NCBI GenBank assembly: GCA_964019155.1
Contig: OZ025239.1
Location: forward strand, 114,335,020-114,399,019
DNA: 64,000 bases
Source: Osedax fenrisi
Taxonomy: Eukaryota > Annelida > Polychaeta > Sabellida > Siboglinidae
Direction of reading: 5' to 3'
Positions 43,700 through 55,508 of the stretch are shown piece by piece. Every line of letters begins with the position of its first letter. The stretch's first letter is position 1. Made by a program: the position numbers and the translations under genes. Under the pieces are notes generated by a model. It was not told where the DNA came from and ran no database searches. It saw nothing but the letters and a program-made list of their open reading frames with translations.

Positions 43700-44239
43700 C
43701 TAAAGTACAATACAGTATAGGATGTACTCTAATGAACTAAATGAATAAGTAATCGTTACTCGTCGCATTTCTTCCGCAAGATCAATTCCTGTATCTTTAT
43801 CGTTTTGTCGACAGCCCTCATTAAAATATAATATATTGGATGGATAATATATTATGAAATAAAAATGAATTTATCGGATTAACAAATGAACTAGGTTAAC
43901 ATTGGAATACACTAATTCGTAAACATATCGCAGATGTTAAATATTAATTATATACCAATCGGCCCTTTTCAGGGCCACAAAATTCAAACTAGTTTATTTT
44001 GAAATATTAAATTACAATATAATATATATAACAACTATTATTTTAAATGTTTTTGTACTTTATAATTATTAATAGTTTTAATGGTATAATTTACCATTAA
44101 TTGAGGATTTCATTTTTAACATCTAGATACTATACAATAGTTTCTCCTGAATTAGTATAAGCGTATTATCGTGGTGATTAGATATGTACTTATACTGAAG
44201 TATGATGTGTCATGCAATAGTCCTTAGTACCATACTATG

Positions 44240-44760
44240 TCGACTTTGAAATCGATGAAATTATGATAGAGTAGTACTCTGTTGATCGATGTATTTTTCC
44301 ATCGAAATCTACTATCAAGTAAATATGTCACACATATTATAACCGTATAAAATGGCATTCCATTGGTAATAATTATTATACCGAGATATTTTAAACTATT
44401 TCTAAAAGTTTACCATACATATTAATATTTGCAGGGTCGTTAATGAACATATTACTTATTTCATGTCGTATTTCCATTCTATACTTAATATGCTAATTGT
44501 TCCTATGGTACGTCTATAAGCAATTTTAGGTCATGCTAGTTTAAACCAGTTGGTCTATATTATGGTCTATATTATGTCTATATCATCAGAAAATCTAAGG
44601 TTGAATATTTATCTTACTGTTATTGACATGGTTAGGATATGACTTAATATCGTGTCCCGTATAATTAATTCTAGATATGTTGAACAACATTGGAGATAAT
44701 ATTCATCCTCGTTGTTCGAAAATCTCGTCTAATTAGGTTGTTCAATATTACCGAGCTATA
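44240..44760 (-). pseudogene. LINE reverse-transcriptase relic, unit 1
   Basis: On the minus strand the palm-domain blocks follow in order. R-G-stop-ILSPMLFNI (44684-44711) is the QGC-LSP-LF motif with a stop in place of the cysteine. LRFSDDI (about 44581-44603) is the F/Y-A-D-D catalytic box. The FKYLG block begins at about 44400. Frames are broken between the blocks. The type is an APE-endonuclease LINE (see unit 3); the clade is not assigned. Confidence 0.82.
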
Positions 44761-45417
44761 TACATATATATTTTAGCTATACATCCATACCTAAATAATG
44801 TATACTTCATCTATCACTATATTTCGATATTTTAAAGATCAATTTATTAAGTAATTGTCCAATTGTACAGTGTATATTAGCATACAGACATATATTAACT
44901 TAACATTGGGTCTTATCTATCTTTATTAATCAATGATTCATTATAACAACCGGCTCATCTATTTCAACACCGAGATGCAATAATGTACCTCGTAGTTTCA
45001 TTTTATAGAGATATCAATATAATCATGTATAATGATACGATTTAAAAGAAATAAATAAATCAGCTTCAATTAATACGACATATAACAAATAGCATTAACG
45101 TGGATATATCCGTTATACGTATATGTGATGGATTCTCGTTAACTATCTTGGAATATCTCCAATTTATCATTGCTTCTCGCTATTTAAATGTATGTTCTAG
45201 AACATCGTAGGGGACCAGGCATACCTGTAATTCATACTATGGCATTACTATAATCATATGCATCATTTCTTGTAATGTCCACACTAGTATTTCGGATATA
45301 ATATAAATTAGTTCCATGAAATAAGAAAAAGGCCTCCATAGCATGTGTTATATAATGTATAAAGGTAATTAAAGGTGCGAAGACATATGGTTGTATATTT
45401 AGTATGGTTTCGATATT

Positions 45418-45529
45418 CCCAGCAAACAGTAAGAGCAGCATAATAGCAGCATAACAGCATATGCTAGAGCCTCACATGTTTACATTGTGCTATTATGCTG
45501 CTATTATGCTGCTCTTACTGTTTGCTGGG
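45418..45529. mobile_element. 112-bp foldback MITE, unit 1
   Basis: The ends CCCAGCAAACAGTAAGAGCA and their exact complement form almost the whole element, with GCAGCATAATAGCAGCATAA arms and a short loop. Unit 3 has the empty site (about 56854), which shows that the insertion duplicated TT. Confidence 0.93.
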
Positions 45530-46010
45530 TTGGTATATGATTCATATGATATGAATGATTACAAATAATAATTGTACATATTTATATATAACCTAAGGCG
45601 ATTAACGTAAATAATCTTGATGATATATATATATATATAATTTTTATTATTTTTATTCAAAAATTACAATATATTAATATTTTATTATTATATATATTAT
45701 TGTGATTTTAAAATGTTATTTAATCTTTTAATTCCATATATAAATGGGGTGTCCAAATGACACTGTCCGTATTCGGTACCCATGTCCGAATACTGACAAC
45801 CTATATTATAATACCACTAGATAAACTATATATTATTGATGAATCAATCAGACAAATTACAATTACATTATTTATAATTAATTTTATGAATAATTTATTC
45901 TAATTAAATTAGTTATAAGGTTGAATTACAACCACATGTGTGACAAATTTTCTTATAAAGAGGTTTTTTATAGAGATTTTACTGTATATATATATATATA
46001 TATATTGTTA

Positions 46011-46290
46011 TTTTTTTTATTTGGTGGAGTCCTTTCATCCCATCCAGGAACATAGATGAAGTTTTCACTTATAACCATATATGGCTCTAATGTCCTTTCA
46101 AAGCCGCTCTCATGTTAAGGCATCCATGGTTTTAACGAGAGCTGATCATTTATTTATACACAATATAAGATCACTTCTAAATAATATTTTAAGACCCATT
46201 TTATAAAATTAATTAATGGTCCGGACGAGGGTCGAACCCGTGTCCTACTGCTTGTGTATCTGACGACTTAGCCACTGAGCCACACAGGCA
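46011..46290 (-). mobile_element. tRNA-derived SINE, family 1, unit 1
   Basis: On the minus strand it starts TGCCTGTGTGGCTCAGTGGC (A box) and has GGTTCGACCC (B box) about 45 bases on. The body contains GAGAGCGGCTTTGAAAGG and GGATGGGATGAAAGGACTCC, and ends in an A-rich tail. The head cannot form a proper acceptor stem, so it is not a working tRNA gene. Confidence 0.88.
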
Positions 46291-46433
46291 GTTATATATA
46301 TAACAATACTCTGTATAGTTTTACTCTATAACATGTAATCCATATAAGTATTAGGACATTTATTATCAATATATAGTAGATTAATTACTGGGAGATAGAA
46401 TATAGACGTTATAAAACAATATCTATAATTATT

Positions 46434-46728
46434 CCCAGCAAACAATAAAGGCATATTTAAATACTTATTAAGCAGTTTATAAAGCAATTTTAATCAGGTT
46501 TTCGAACATTCTGATTTAAAATCTGCTATAAATCAACTGATTTAAACGTTTTTTAAATATATTTCTACCTCTTTAATATATAATTAAGTATTAAAGCCTG
46601 ATTTAATTCTGATTTAATAATCTCCGATATCTTACTATATATTTAAATCTGTCTTAATAAGTATTTTAATCTGTCAATATGTATTACTACTTTAAAAATT
46701 ATTTGAATATTTATTATTGTTTGCTGGG
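46434..46728. mobile_element. 295-bp MITE with CCCAGCAAACAATAA ends, unit 1
   Basis: The ends CCCAGCAAACAATAA and TTATTGTTTGCTGGG share their first eleven bases with the 112-bp foldback, so both probably used the same transposase. Just outside the right end, 46742-46870 is an inverted copy of part of the interior (about 46500-46625; shared CAGAATGTTCGAA, AAATCAGTTGATTTAAA). Confidence 0.85.
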
Positions 46729-46917
46729 AAAATATATCTTATATGTGGAGATTATTAAATCAGAATTAAATCAGGCTTTAATACTTAATTATTAAAGAGG
46801 AAGAAATATGTTTTAATTAAAAACGTTTAAATCAGTTGATTTAAAGCAGATTTAAATCAGAATGTTCGAAATATTGTAACTTTAAAATGATTTACTAGCA
46901 AGTTAACTAAAATTGTA

Positions 46918-47059
46918 GTGGTATACCCCCTTACTTTCCGGCAACTTTCCTGAAATATAGTAACTTTATAGGGGTATCCTATTACAACTTGATAGAAAAA
47001 GGTTTTAAAGTTACAATATTTCCGGTAACTTGCCGGAAATACTTATAGTTGGATACCAC
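46918..47059. mobile_element. Foldback element with TTCCGGCAA arms, unit 1
   Basis: The arms start GTGGTATACC and end GGATACCAC, each with a CCGGCAA/TTGCCGG core followed by GTAACTTTA-type sequence. The copy in unit 2 is at 52517-52658. A short related piece (GGAAAGTTTCCGGAAATAT) lies at about 36643-36661. Confidence 0.75.
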
Positions 47060-47724
47060 CTTAACATTATGAGTGGTTGGAAAATAATTATTATAATCAT
47101 CTCTTTCAACTGTGACGTATCGGATTCAAGTTTATCACTATGGTCAATATTTACACGAGTGGAATAAAGTCGTTAAATCAGGAGCAATTTTAACAACACG
47201 ATATCGGCTGCTATATATTATTAGTTTTAGAAAATTGACTAAATCTCGGGAAAACAAAGATCTTAGATATTCGTAACGTCATTATACGAATCCTAATAAA
47301 CACGCAAAAGAGAATGATACCTACATCGATGTCGACCTACATATATTCTATTACACTCGGGCTACTGTGTAGGTTTAAAAGCATGCACTACGAGCGGAAG
47401 GGTTTTTAATTAACCGAGAAGCGGAGATACACAATTAGTTATTGACATTAAACAATATATCATAATAATATATGTATTAATATTATTATAATTATAATAA
47501 TTATCAAGAAACTAATATTCTAGTGAACTTCTAGTTATTAAACTTTACAAAATCAAATGAATATACATATTTATTGGATTTGAATTGATAAATTATTTAT
47601 AGAGTTCAATTTTTAATATAAAACATTTATATATAGACGCAAATTACACATAAATATTTAACTAAATATAATTACATTTGATAAATTTAACATTATATAT
47701 ATATATAATATGTATATATATATA

Positions 47725-48165
47725 CAGTCAACTCTCGGTATACCGTACTTATAAGTCGGACTACGGATAAGTCGGAATTCTCGATAAGTCGGACACATTT
47801 CGTTGGTTTGGTTGGATTTGTATCTAGTTCCATGTTAAATTAATCGGTTTCGGTTTTCTATAAGTCGGATACATATTATAGTCATTTTTATGATTGTTAT
47901 ACTGGATAAGTCGGACTTTTTATAAATTGTCAGAAATGTTTGCTTTAAATAATGAATATTATAATTTTAGTAAGTAATATAATTGAATACAACATTTTAT
48001 GTTGCTGATTGTTGCATAATTCCATATTTCGGTAACCATTTAACTCGGGCTGCGAATTTCATGTATTATTTGAATGATATCATTAATCTCGGATAAGTCG
48101 GAAATCTCGCTAAGTCGGACACTTTTCCCGGTCCCTTGCGAGTCCGACTTATCGGGAATTGACTG
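47725..48165. mobile_element. Pogo-like MITE in unit 2, 441 bp
   Basis: It has the same ends and TA flanks as the unit 1 copy, plus an extra internal ATAAGTCGGA segment (TACCGTACTTATAAGTCGG) that unit 3 also has and unit 1 lacks. Confidence 0.9.
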
Positions 48166-49829
48166 TATATTACATATTATTAATGTATACATTATTGATT
48201 AATTAATAAAATATTATATATGTAAGATACACTGCTAATTAATGATATTGTTTTAATATATATTAAGATGACACTTTATAATGGTTCTAAATAACTGACG
48301 CCTACTTGGTCAATGTAAACATATTATTAATTACACCATATAGGTAGGTTACAAGTTGTAAGTTACAACATAATACACTACATTACTCTATTAATTAGGT
48401 GTACACTAGATGTGTATGTATAGGTTTTATTAAATATTTACAATATTATTTAATGTATTTATATTATATAACTATATTACCTAATATATTGAATTTTACA
48501 ATATCACATTATAAATTAAAAAAATAAAATTTTAAATCTGTATAATATTTTTCGTGGAATAAGTAAGCATTAACAATTTAGTTTCTGTTGTAATAATAAA
48601 TAATGATTAATAATGATTAATCTCGAGTTCTATTGGTTAGTTATTCCACATAAAATTCTCTAGAGTTCTATTGGTTAGTTATTCCACGTAAAAAACTATA
48701 TTAACCGGGAATATTACACACAATCGTTAATACAACTTTAAAGTGCACCTCACAAATATGCTTTCAACTCTGAGTTCATCAAGATGTTATCTACAAGCTA
48801 ATAAGAAATAAGAAAATAAGAGGAAAACGAAGCTTAATAGAGGCAATTTACAACAAAAAAAGAATAGTTTATGAAACTACAAATCTGTATCATTTACGAT
48901 ATGTGAGTATATTTGATGATATAATTTATATAGTTTATATTTAACATCTGCGATATTTCTATGAATTCATGTATTCTAATGTTAACCCAGTTCATTTGTT
49001 AATCCGATAAATTCATTTTTAATTCATAATATATATATATATATATGTAACGTTACATCATTAATGTATCATTGATATATATATAATATAAAGTACGTAC
49101 TTTTTATTTACTGTATTAGCCATATCCAGTAGCTGACATCGTGTTGAGTTCTTTCAACAATATTGTGAACAGTCAGAATCCGTTCGTCATAAGTTATACA
49201 ACAATCGTACATTATCTTGACGGCCTCGAAACCATTACTCGATGCCTCTCCTGTTAATGAACATCGCATCTCCCCTCCTGCATGCAACTAAAGTACAATA
49301 CAGTATAGGATGTACTCTAATGAACTAAATGAATAAGTAATCGTTACTCGTCGCATTTCTTCCGCAAGATCAATTCCTGTATCTTTATCGTTTTGTCGAC
49401 AGCCCTCATTAAAATATAATATATTGGATGGATAATATATTATGAAATAAAAATGAATTTATCGGATTAACAAATGAACTAGGTTAACATTGGAATACAC
49501 TGAATTCGTAAACATATCGCAGATGTTAAATATTAATTATATACCAATCGGCCCTTTTCAGGGCCACAAAATTCAAACTAGTTTATTTTAAATTATTAAA
49601 TTACAATATAATATATATAACAACTATTATTTTAAATGTTTTTGTACTTTATAATTATTAATAGTTGTAATGGTATAATTTACCATTAATTGAGGATTTC
49701 ATTTTTAACATCTAGATACTATACAATAGTTTCTCCTGAATTAGTATAAGCGTATTATCGTGGTGATTAGATATGTACTTATACTGAAGTATGATGTGTC
49801 ATGCAATAGTCCTTAGTACCATACTATGT

Positions 49830-50340
49830 CGACTTTGAAATCGATGAAATTATGATAGAGTAGTACTCTGTTGATCGATGTATTTTTCCATCGAAATCTA
49901 CTATCAAGTAAATATGTCACACATATTATAACCGTATAAAATGGCATTCCATTGGTAATAATTATTATACCGAGATATTTTAAACTATTTCTAAAAGTTT
50001 ACCATACATATTAATATTTACAGGGTCATTAATGAACATCTTACTTATTTCATGGTTTATTTCAATTCTATACCTGGATAATGTTTCCTATAAGTACCAT
50101 ATATGGTACGTCTATAAGCCATTTTAGGTCATGCTAGTTTAAACCAGTTGGTCTATATCATCAGAAAATCTAAGGTTGAATATTTATCTTCCTGTTATTG
50201 ATATGGTTAGGATATAACTTAATACCGTGTCCCATATACTTAATTCTAGATATTTTTAACAACATTGGAGATAATATTCATCCTCGTTGTTCGAAAATCT
50301 CGTCTAATTAGGTTGTTCAATATTACCGAGCTATATATAT
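49830..50340 (-). pseudogene. LINE reverse-transcriptase relic, unit 2
   Basis: This is a close copy of the unit 1 relic, with the same stop in the LSP-LF motif, so the LINE was already dead before this duplication. Confidence 0.8.
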
Positions 50341-50980
50341 ATATATTTTAGTTACACATCCATGCCTAAATAATGTATACTTCATCTATCAGTATATTTC
50401 GATATTTTAAAGATCAATTTATTAATTAATTGTCCAATTGTACAGTGTATATATATATATTAGCTTAATATTGGGTCTTATCTATCTTTATTAATCAATG
50501 ATTCATTATAACAACCGGCTCATCTATTTCAACACCGAGATGCAATAATGTACCTCGTAGTATCATTTTATAGAGATATCAATATAATCATGTATAATGA
50601 TACGATTTAAAAGAAATAAATAAATCAGCTTCAATTAATACGACATATAACAAATAGCATTAACGGGGATATATCCGTTATACGTATATGTGATGGATTC
50701 TCGTTAACTATCTTGGAATATCTCCAATTTATCATTGCTTCTCGCTATTTAAATGTATGTTCTAGAACATCGTAGGGGACCAGGCATACCTGTAATTCAT
50801 ACTATGGCATTACTAATCATATGCATCATTTCTTGTAATGTCCACACTAGTATTTCGGATATAATATAAATTAGTTCCATGAAATAAGAAAAAGGCCTCC
50901 ATAGCATGTGTTATATAATGTATAAAGGTAATTAAAGGTGCGAAGACATATGGTTGTATATTTAGTATGGTTTCGATATT

Positions 50981-51092
50981 CCCAGCAAACAGTAAGAGCA
51001 GCATAATAGCAGCATAACAGCATATGCTAGAGCCTCACATGTTTACATTGTGCTATTATGCTGCTATTATGCTGCTCTTACTGTTTGCTGGG
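50981..51092. mobile_element. 112-bp foldback MITE, unit 2
   Basis: It appears identical to the unit 1 copy and has the same TT flanks, as expected if it was copied along with the unit. Confidence 0.93.
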
Positions 51093-51572
51093 TTGGTATA
51101 TGATTCATATGATATGAATGATTACAAATAATAATTGTACATATTTATATATAACCTAAGGCGATTAACGTAAATAATCTTGATGATATATATATATATA
51201 TATAATTTTTATTATTTTTATTCAAAAATTACAATATATTAATATTTTATTATTATATATATTATTGTGATTTTAAAATGTTATTTAATCTTTTAATTCC
51301 ATATATAAATGGGGTGTCCAAATGACACTGTCCGTATTCGGTACCCATGTCCGAATACTGACAACCTATATTATAATACCACTAGATAAACTATATATTA
51401 TTGATGAATCAATCAGACAAATTACAATTACATTATTTATAATTAATTTTATGAATAATTTATTCTAATTAAATTAGTTATAAGGTTGAATTACAACCAC
51501 ATGTGTGACAAATTTTCTTATAAAGAGGTTTTTTTATAGAGATTTTACTGTATATATATATATATATTGTTA

Positions 51573-51852
51573 TTTTTTTTATTTGGTGGAGTCCTTTCAT
51601 CCCATCCAGGAACATAGATGAAGTTTTCACTTATAACCATATATGGCTCTAATGTCCTTTCAAAGCCGCTCTCATGTTAAGGCATCCATGGTTTTAACGA
51701 GAGCTGATCATTTATTTATACACAATATAAGATCACTTCTAAATAATATTTTAAGACCCATTTTATAAAATTAATTAATGGTCCGGACGAGGGTCGAACC
51801 CGTGTCCTACTGCTTGTGTATCTGACGACTTAGCCACTGAGCCACACAGGCA
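51573..51852 (-). mobile_element. tRNA-derived SINE, family 1, unit 2
   Basis: It is the paralogue of the SINE at 46011-46290 with the same A and B boxes. It was multiplied by the tandem duplication rather than by new retrotransposition. Confidence 0.88.
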
Positions 51853-52032
51853 GTTATATATATATAACAATACTCTGTATAGTTTTACTCTATAACATGT
51901 AATCCATATAAGTATTAGGACATTTATTATCAATATATATATATTGTAGTATATATATATATATATCTACTATAGTAGATTAATTACTGGGAGATAGAAT
52001 ATAGACGTTATAAAACAATATCTACAATTATT

Positions 52033-52327
52033 CCCGGCAAACAATAACAGCATATTTAAATACTTATTAAGCAGTTTATAAAGCAATTTTAATCAGGTTT
52101 TCGAACATTCTGATTTACAATCTGCTATAAATCAACTGATTTAAACGTTTTTTAAATATATTTCTACCTCTTTAATATATAATTAAGTATTAAAGCCTGA
52201 TTTAATTCTGATTTAATAATCTCCGATATCTTACTATATATTTAAATCTGTCTTAATAAGTATTTTAATCTGTCAATATGTATTACTACTTTAAAAATTA
52301 TTTGAATATTTATTATTGTTTGCTGGG
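52033..52327. mobile_element. 295-bp MITE, unit 2
   Basis: It is the paralogue of 46434-46728. The left end has mutated to CCCGGCAAACAATAA. Confidence 0.85.
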
Positions 52328-53321
52328 AAAATATATCTTATATGTGGAGATTATTAAATCAGAATTAAATCAGGCTTTAATACTTAATTATTAAAGAGGA
52401 AGAAAGATGTTTTAATTAAAAACGTTTAAATCAGTTGATTTAAAGCAGATTTAAATCAGAATGTTCGAAATATTGTAACTTTAAAATGATTTACTAGCAA
52501 GTTAACTAAAATTGTAGTGGTATACCCCCTTACTTTCCGGCAACTTTCCTGAAATATAGTAACTTTATAGGGGTATCCTATTACAACTTGATAGAAAAAG
52601 GTTTTAAAGTTACAATATTTCCGGTAACTTGCCGGAAATACTTATAGTTGGATACCACCTTAACATTATGAGTGGTTGGAAAATAATTATTATAATCATC
52701 TCTTTCAACTGTGACGTATCGGATTCAAGTTTATCACTATGGTCAATATTTACACGAGTGGAATAAAGTCGTTAAATCAGGAGCAATTTTAACAACACGA
52801 TATCGGCTGCTATATATTATTAGTTTTAGAAAATTGACTAAATCTCGGGAAAACAAAGATCTCAGATATTCGTAACGTCATTATACGAATCATAATAAAC
52901 ACGAATAAGAGAATGATACCTACATCGATGTCGACCTACATATATTCTATTACACTCGGGCTACTGTGTAGGTTTAAAAGCATGCACTACGAGCGGAAGG
53001 GTTTTTAATTAACCGAGAAGCGGAGATACACAATTAGTTATTGACATTAAACAATATATCATAATAATATATGTATTAATATTATTATAATTATAATAAT
53101 TATCAAGAAACTAATATTCTAGTGAACTTCTAGTTATTAAACTTTACAAAATCAAATGAATATACATATTTATTGGATTTGAATTGATAAATTATTTATA
53201 GAGTTCAATTTTTAATATAAAACATTTATATATAGACGCAAATTACACATAAATATTTAACTAAATATAATTACATTTGATAAATTTAACATTATATATA
53301 TATATAATATGTATATATATA

Positions 53322-53762
53322 CAGTCAACTCTCGGTATACCGTACTTATAAGTCGGACTACGGATAAGTCGGAATTCTCGATAAGTCGGACACATTTCGT
53401 TGGTTTGGTTGGATTTGTATCTAGTTCCATGTTAAATTAATCGGTTTCGGTTTTCTATAAGTCGGATACATATTATAGTCATTTTTATGATTGTTATACT
53501 GGATAAGTCGGACTTTTTATAAATTGTCAGAAATGTTTGCTTTAAATAATGAATATTATAATTTTAGTAAGTAATATAATTGAATACAACATTTTATGTT
53601 GCTGATTGTTGCATAATTCCATATTTCGGTAACCATTTAACTCGGGCTGCGAATTTCATGTATTATTTGAATGATATCATTAATCTCGGATAAGTCGGAA
53701 ATCTCGCTAAGTCGGACACTTTTCCCGGTCCCTTGCGAGTCCGACTTATCGGGAATTGACTG
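53322..53762. mobile_element. Pogo-like MITE in unit 3, 441 bp
   Basis: It is the same as the unit 2 copy by eye, with TA flanks and ends CAGTCAACTCTCGG and CGGGAATTGACTG. Confidence 0.9.
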
Positions 53763-55508
53763 TATATTACATATTATTAATGTATACATTATTGATTAAT
53801 TAATAAAATATTATATATGTAAGATACACTGCTAATTAATGATATTGTTTTAATATATATTAAGATGACACTTTATAATGGTTCTAAATAACTGACGCCT
53901 ACTTGGTCAATGTAAACATATTATTAATTACACCATATAGGTAGGTTACAAGTTGTAAGTTACAACATAATACACTACATTACTCTATTAATTAGGTGTA
54001 CACTAGATGTGTATGTATAGGTTTTATTAAATATTTACAATATTATTTAATGTATTTATATTATATAACTATATTACCTAATATATTGAATTTTACAATA
54101 TCACATTATAAATTAAAAAAATAAAATTTTAAATCTGTATAATATTTTTCGTGGAATAAGTAAGCATTAACAATTTAGTTTCTGTTGTAATAATAAATAA
54201 TGATTAATAATGATTAATCTCGAGTTCTATTGGTTAGTTATTCCACATAAAATTCTCTAGAGTTCTATTGGTTAGTTATTCCACGTAAAAAACTATATTA
54301 ACCGGGAATATTACACACAATCGTTAATACAACTTTAAAGTGCACCTCACAAATATGCTTTCAACTCTGAGTTCATCAAGATGTTATCTACAAGCTAATA
54401 AGAAATAAGAAAATAAGAGGAAAACGAAGCTTAATAGAGGCAATTTACAACAAAAAAAGAATAGTTTATGAAACTACAAATCTGTATCATTTACGATATG
54501 TGAGTATATTTGATGATATAATTTATATAGTTTATATTTAACATCTGCGATATTTCTATGAATTCATGTATTCTAATGTTAACCCAGTTCATTTGTTAAT
54601 CCGATAAATTCATTTTTAATTCATAATATATATATATATATATATGTAACGTTACATCATTAATGTATCATTGATATATATATAATATAAAGTACGTACT
54701 TTTTATTTACTGTATTAGCCATATCCAGTAGCTGACATCGTGTTGAATTCTTTCAACAATATTGTGAACAGTCTGAATCCGTTCGTCAGAAGTTATACAA
54801 CAATCGTACATTATCTTGACGGCCTCGAAACCAGTACTCGATGCCTCTCCCGTTAATGCACATCGCATCTCCCCTCCTGCAACTAAAGTACAATACAGTA
54901 TAGTATGTACACTAATGAACTAAATGAATAAGTAATCGTTACTCGTCGCATTTCTTCCGCAAGATCAATTCCTGTATCTTTATCGTTTTATCCACAGCCC
55001 TCATTAACATATAATATATATTGCATGAATAATATATTATGAAATTAAAATGAATTTATCGGATTAACAAATGAACTAGGTTAACATTGGAATACACTGA
55101 ATTCGTAAAAATATCGCAGATGTTAAATATTAATTATATACCAATCGGCCCTTTTCAGGGCCACAAAATTCAAACTAGTTTATTTTGAAATATTAAATTA
55201 CAATATAATATATATAACAATTATTATTTTAAATGTTTTTATACTTTCTAATTATTAATAGTTTTAATGGTATAATTTACCATTTTAAATGTTTTTATAC
55301 TTTCTAATTATTAATAGTTTTAATGGTATAATTTAACATTACTTGAGGATTACATTTTTAACATCTTCGTATCTTCACTATAAAATAGTTTCTCCTGAAT
55401 TCGTATAAGCGTATTATCGTGGTGATTAGATATGTACCTATACTGAAGTATGATGTGTCATGCAATAGTCATTAGTAACATACTATGTCGACTTTGAAAT
55501 CGATGAAA

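Larger units (their letters stand above)
41823..47316. repeat. Tandem array, unit 1 (5.49 kb)
   Basis: The unit begins ATACCTACATCGATGTCGAC. In order it holds a pogo-like MITE (42207-42617), a dead ORF segment (43520-43699), a LINE reverse-transcriptase relic (minus), a 112-bp foldback MITE (45418-45529), a tRNA-SINE (46011-46290), a 295-bp MITE (46434-46728) and a foldback (46918-47059). Its first 1.2 kb differs from units 2 and 3 (shorter MITE, small indels), but from about 43.2 kb on it is nearly identical to unit 2. Confidence 0.95.
47317..52915. repeat. Tandem array, unit 2 (5.6 kb)
   Basis: It has the same order of parts as unit 1: pogo-like MITE 47725-48165, exon-like relic 49108-49287, reverse-transcriptase relic about 49830-50340, foldback MITE 50981-51092, SINE 51573-51852, 295-bp MITE 52033-52327 and foldback 52517-52658. 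The first part matches unit 3 and the second part matches unit 1. Extra TA-rich DNA sits at about 51935-51970. Confidence 0.95.

Noticed and set aside
45232..45441. 69-aa minus ORF repeated at 50813-51004
   Set aside because: It starts inside the foldback MITE and runs through decayed LINE sequence. The repetition comes from the array.
46217..46290. tRNA gene (minus strand), also at 51779-51852 and 38143-38220
   Set aside because: A and B boxes are present but no proper acceptor stem forms, and each is joined to a SINE body present in several copies.
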